Of a stretch of 6,081 bases of DNA, positions 4,860 through 6,081 are shown piece after piece. The notes under the pieces were generated by a model. It was not told the DNA's origin and made no database searches. It saw only the letters and a list, made by a program, of their open reading frames with translations. Source of the DNA: Deltaproteobacteria bacterium (GTDB lineage: Bacteria; Desulfobacterota_B; Binatia; Bin18). Position numbers and translations under genes: made by a program. The DNA is taken from contig JAAXHF010000329.1 of NCBI GenBank assembly GCA_012271025.1, positions 1-6,081 of the forward strand. Direction: 5' to 3'. Numbering within the stretch: position 1 is the first letter of the stretch; the number at the start of each line of letters is the position of its first letter.

Positions 4860-5666
4860 GTGCAGTCCAGCCTGCCGGTGGTGTTGCTTGGCCTGCTGCA
4901 AGGCTTGACCGAGTTCCTGCCGGTCAGCAGCTCGGGCCATCTGGTGGTGGCCCAGCACAGCATCCCCGGCTTCTCTCAACCCGGCGTGCTGCTCGACGCG
5001 GCCCTCCACCTGGGTACGCTGCTTGCGGTGTGTGTCTATTTTCGGCGCGACCTGTATCTTCTGGCCGTGTCGTGCGTGTCCTCCCAGCATCACCAGGCCG
5101 CGAGTGCGCGGCGTCTGCTGGGGCTGCTGGCAACCGGCTCGGTCCCGACTCTGCTCATCGGCCTCAGCTTTCGCCGGCACTTTGAGGCCCTGTTCAGCGA
5201 CCCGCAGGCCGCCGGGCTGGCCCTGCTGGTCACCGGCGGCCTGTTGTTTGCCACCGACCGGGTGCGGCCGTCGGGTCGCAGCAGGGCCGAGATGCGGGTG
5301 CGCGATTCGGTATTGATCGGACTGGCCCAGGGGCTGGCGCTTATCCCGGGTCTGTCCCGATCAGGAAGCACGATTGCGACCGGGGTCTTCCTCGGCTTGG
5401 AGCGTGAGCTGCTGGTCCGCTATTCATTTTTGCTGTCCATCCCGGCCGTTGGCGGCGCTTTTGGCCTGCAACTCGTGTCGCACTGGGAAGACGTGGTCGG
5501 TGGGCTTGATGTGGCCTCATACGCGCTCGGGACCCTGGTCGCGGCCGGGGTCGGCTACGCCAGCATTCCGCTGCTGATCCGCCTGACCAAGGCCCGGAGT
5601 CTGTCGCCGTTTGCCTACTACTGCTGGGCGCTGGGCTGTGCGGCGCTGCTCTGGGCCGATCAGTAG
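4860..5666 (+). CDS. uppP: Undecaprenyl-diphosphatase UppP (BacA family)
   Basis: UppP is an integral inner-membrane enzyme that dephosphorylates undecaprenyl diphosphate to the monophosphate carrier used for peptidoglycan and other surface polymers; overproduction gives bacitracin resistance. From the GTG start it is 268 residues, the usual length. Both signature blocks are present. The first is LLQGLTEFLPVSSSGHL, with Q14 and E18 in the (E/Q)xxxE motif and H27. The second is LIPGLSRSGSTIATG, with R167 in the conserved PGxSRSG loop. About eight hydrophobic segments surround them, including VLIGLAQGLALIPG, FLLSIPAVGGAFGLQL and a final FAYYCWALGCAALLW. The short gap to the thiolase gene suggests one transcript, though the functional link is not obvious. 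Family assignment is secure. Confidence 0.95.
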   Translation: MQSSLPVVLLGLLQGLTEFLPVSSSGHLVVAQHSIPGFSQPGVLLDAALHLGTLLAVCVYFRRDLYLLAVSCVSSQHHQAASARRLLGLLATGSVPTLLIGLSFRRHFEALFSDPQAAGLALLVTGGLLFATDRVRPSGRSRAEMRVRDSVLIGLAQGLALIPGLSRSGSTIATGVFLGLERELLVRYSFLLSIPAVGGAFGLQLVSHWEDVVGGLDVASYALGTLVAAGVGYASIPLLIRLTKARSLSPFAYYCWALGCAALLWADQ

Positions 5667-5676
5667 GGCGCTACTG
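5661..5676. terminator. Perfect hairpin spanning both stop codons at the uppP/SDR junction
   Basis: CAGTAG-GGCG-CTACTG is a perfect 6-bp inverted repeat with a 4-base loop. The left arm contains the uppP stop and the right arm the SDR stop on the other strand, so the last sense codon of each gene is CAG. A bidirectional termination role is inferred from position; the stem is short and no T-tract follows on either side, so the call is tentative. Confidence 0.35.
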
Positions 5677-6081
5677 CGCGACCAGCCCGCCATCGACCGA
5701 CATGGCGTGGCCGGTCACAAACGAGGCCGCGTCCGAGCACAGCCACACCACGGCCTCGGCGATTTCCTGGGGACTGCCCATACGCCCGACCGGTTCGCTG
5801 GCCGCCATGCGTTCGGCCCGCTGCGGCTTATGGCCGGTGATGCGTCCCATCATCGGGGTATCAATCGCGCCGGGGCACACCGCATTGACCCGCAGGCCGG
5901 CCTTGGCGTATTCCAGGGCGGCGGTTTTGGTCAGGCCCAGCACCCCGTGTTTGCTGGCGACATAGGCCGAGCCGCCCCGAAAGCCCAACAGGCCGGCCGC
6001 CGACGAGGTATTCACAATGGCGCCGCCACCGTGTTTCAGCATCGCGGGGATCTCGTACTTCATGCACAGCCACACCCCGGT
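5671..6081 (-). CDS. Short-chain dehydrogenase/reductase, C-terminal part (N-terminus outside window)
   Basis: This is the last 136 residues of a classical SDR, an NAD(P)-dependent oxidoreductase. In fragment numbering it begins TGVWLCMKYEIPAML, the family helix. It continues with GGGAIVNTSSAAGL, holding the catalytic Ser (S26 or S27), and SAYVASKHGVLGLTK, holding the catalytic Tyr40 and Lys44 of the YxxxK motif. LRVNAVCPGAIDTPM is the conserved cofactor-binding segment and SFVTGHAMSVDGG the usual ending. The Rossmann TGxxxGIG motif is beyond the right edge, so cofactor preference and start are not visible. The GTG at 6075 is an internal Val of the conserved helix, not a start. Family members range from 3-oxoacyl-ACP reductases to sugar or steroid dehydrogenases. 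It converges on uppP with 4 nt between stops. Confidence 0.94.
   Translation of the reverse strand, partial: TGVWLCMKYEIPAMLKHGGGAIVNTSSAAGLLGFRGGSAYVASKHGVLGLTKTAALEYAKAGLRVNAVCPGAIDTPMMGRITGHKPQRAERMAASEPVGRMGSPQEIAEAVVWLCSDAASFVTGHAMSVDGGLVAQ

Noticed and set aside
5361..5376. Possible fourth copy of the hairpin motif (GGAAGCACGATTGC)
   Set aside because: The resemblance is limited to CACGATT and it lies in the conserved SRSGSTIA codons of uppP; chance similarity.
1..6081. CRISPR array, tRNA or rRNA genes, transposase, prophage or toxin-antitoxin pair
   Set aside because: No regularly spaced repeats, no recognisable RNA gene and no mobile-element protein are visible. The orphan gene has no adjacent partner that would make a toxin-antitoxin pair.

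Overview
This GC-rich window looks like chromosomal DNA of a Gram-negative bacterium. It carries type II secretion (T2SS) pseudopilin genes, which require an outer membrane, next to fatty-acid/acyl-CoA genes (acyl-CoA dehydrogenase, SCP2-type thiolase, short-chain dehydrogenase) and an undecaprenyl-diphosphatase gene. Genes are tightly packed, junctions overlap or are only a few bases long, and starts include GTG. This fits a free-living, metabolically versatile lineage, proteobacterial or a deltaproteobacterial/Tectomicrobia-like group. The exact taxon cannot be fixed from the sequence, and no plasmid, phage or transposase gene is seen.

Layout. Block 1 (1-567, +) is the C-terminal end of an acyl-CoA dehydrogenase cut by the window edge, then a 62-residue two-helix membrane protein of unknown role. 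Block 2 (599-3267, +) is a complete minor-pseudopilin operon gspH-gspI-gspJ-gspK. Its junctions suggest translational coupling: a 7-nt gap H/I, a near overlap I/J and an ATGA overlap J/K. The rest of the T2SS (gspC-G, L, M, O) is not here. Block 3 (3254-3631) holds a 76-residue acidic orphan gene on the minus strand, bracketed by two related short hairpins, and a divergent intergenic region with a 22-bp near-palindrome. Block 4 (3632-5666, +) is an SCP2-type thiolase followed 25 nt later by uppP (bacA). Block 5 (5671-6081, -) is the C-terminal part of a classical SDR oxidoreductase, converging on uppP with a 4-nt gap inside a perfect hairpin.

How they work together. GspI, GspJ and GspK form the tip complex of the T2SS pseudopilus and GspH joins it to the shaft, so block 2 is one functional unit. 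GspI and GspJ here carry unusual acidic stretches. The acyl-CoA dehydrogenase, thiolase and SDR are plausible parts of acyl-CoA or beta-oxidation-like metabolism, but their substrates cannot be read from the sequence. UppP recycles the undecaprenyl carrier lipid for wall synthesis.

Most of the window is conventional. The points most worth a second look are the hairpin-bracketed orphan gene, the duplicated Arg-Glu-Ser-stop at the gspI/gspJ junction, the predicted sequestration of the gspJ ribosome-binding site, and the acidic Trp repeat in GspJ. I do not see a clear new multi-gene system.
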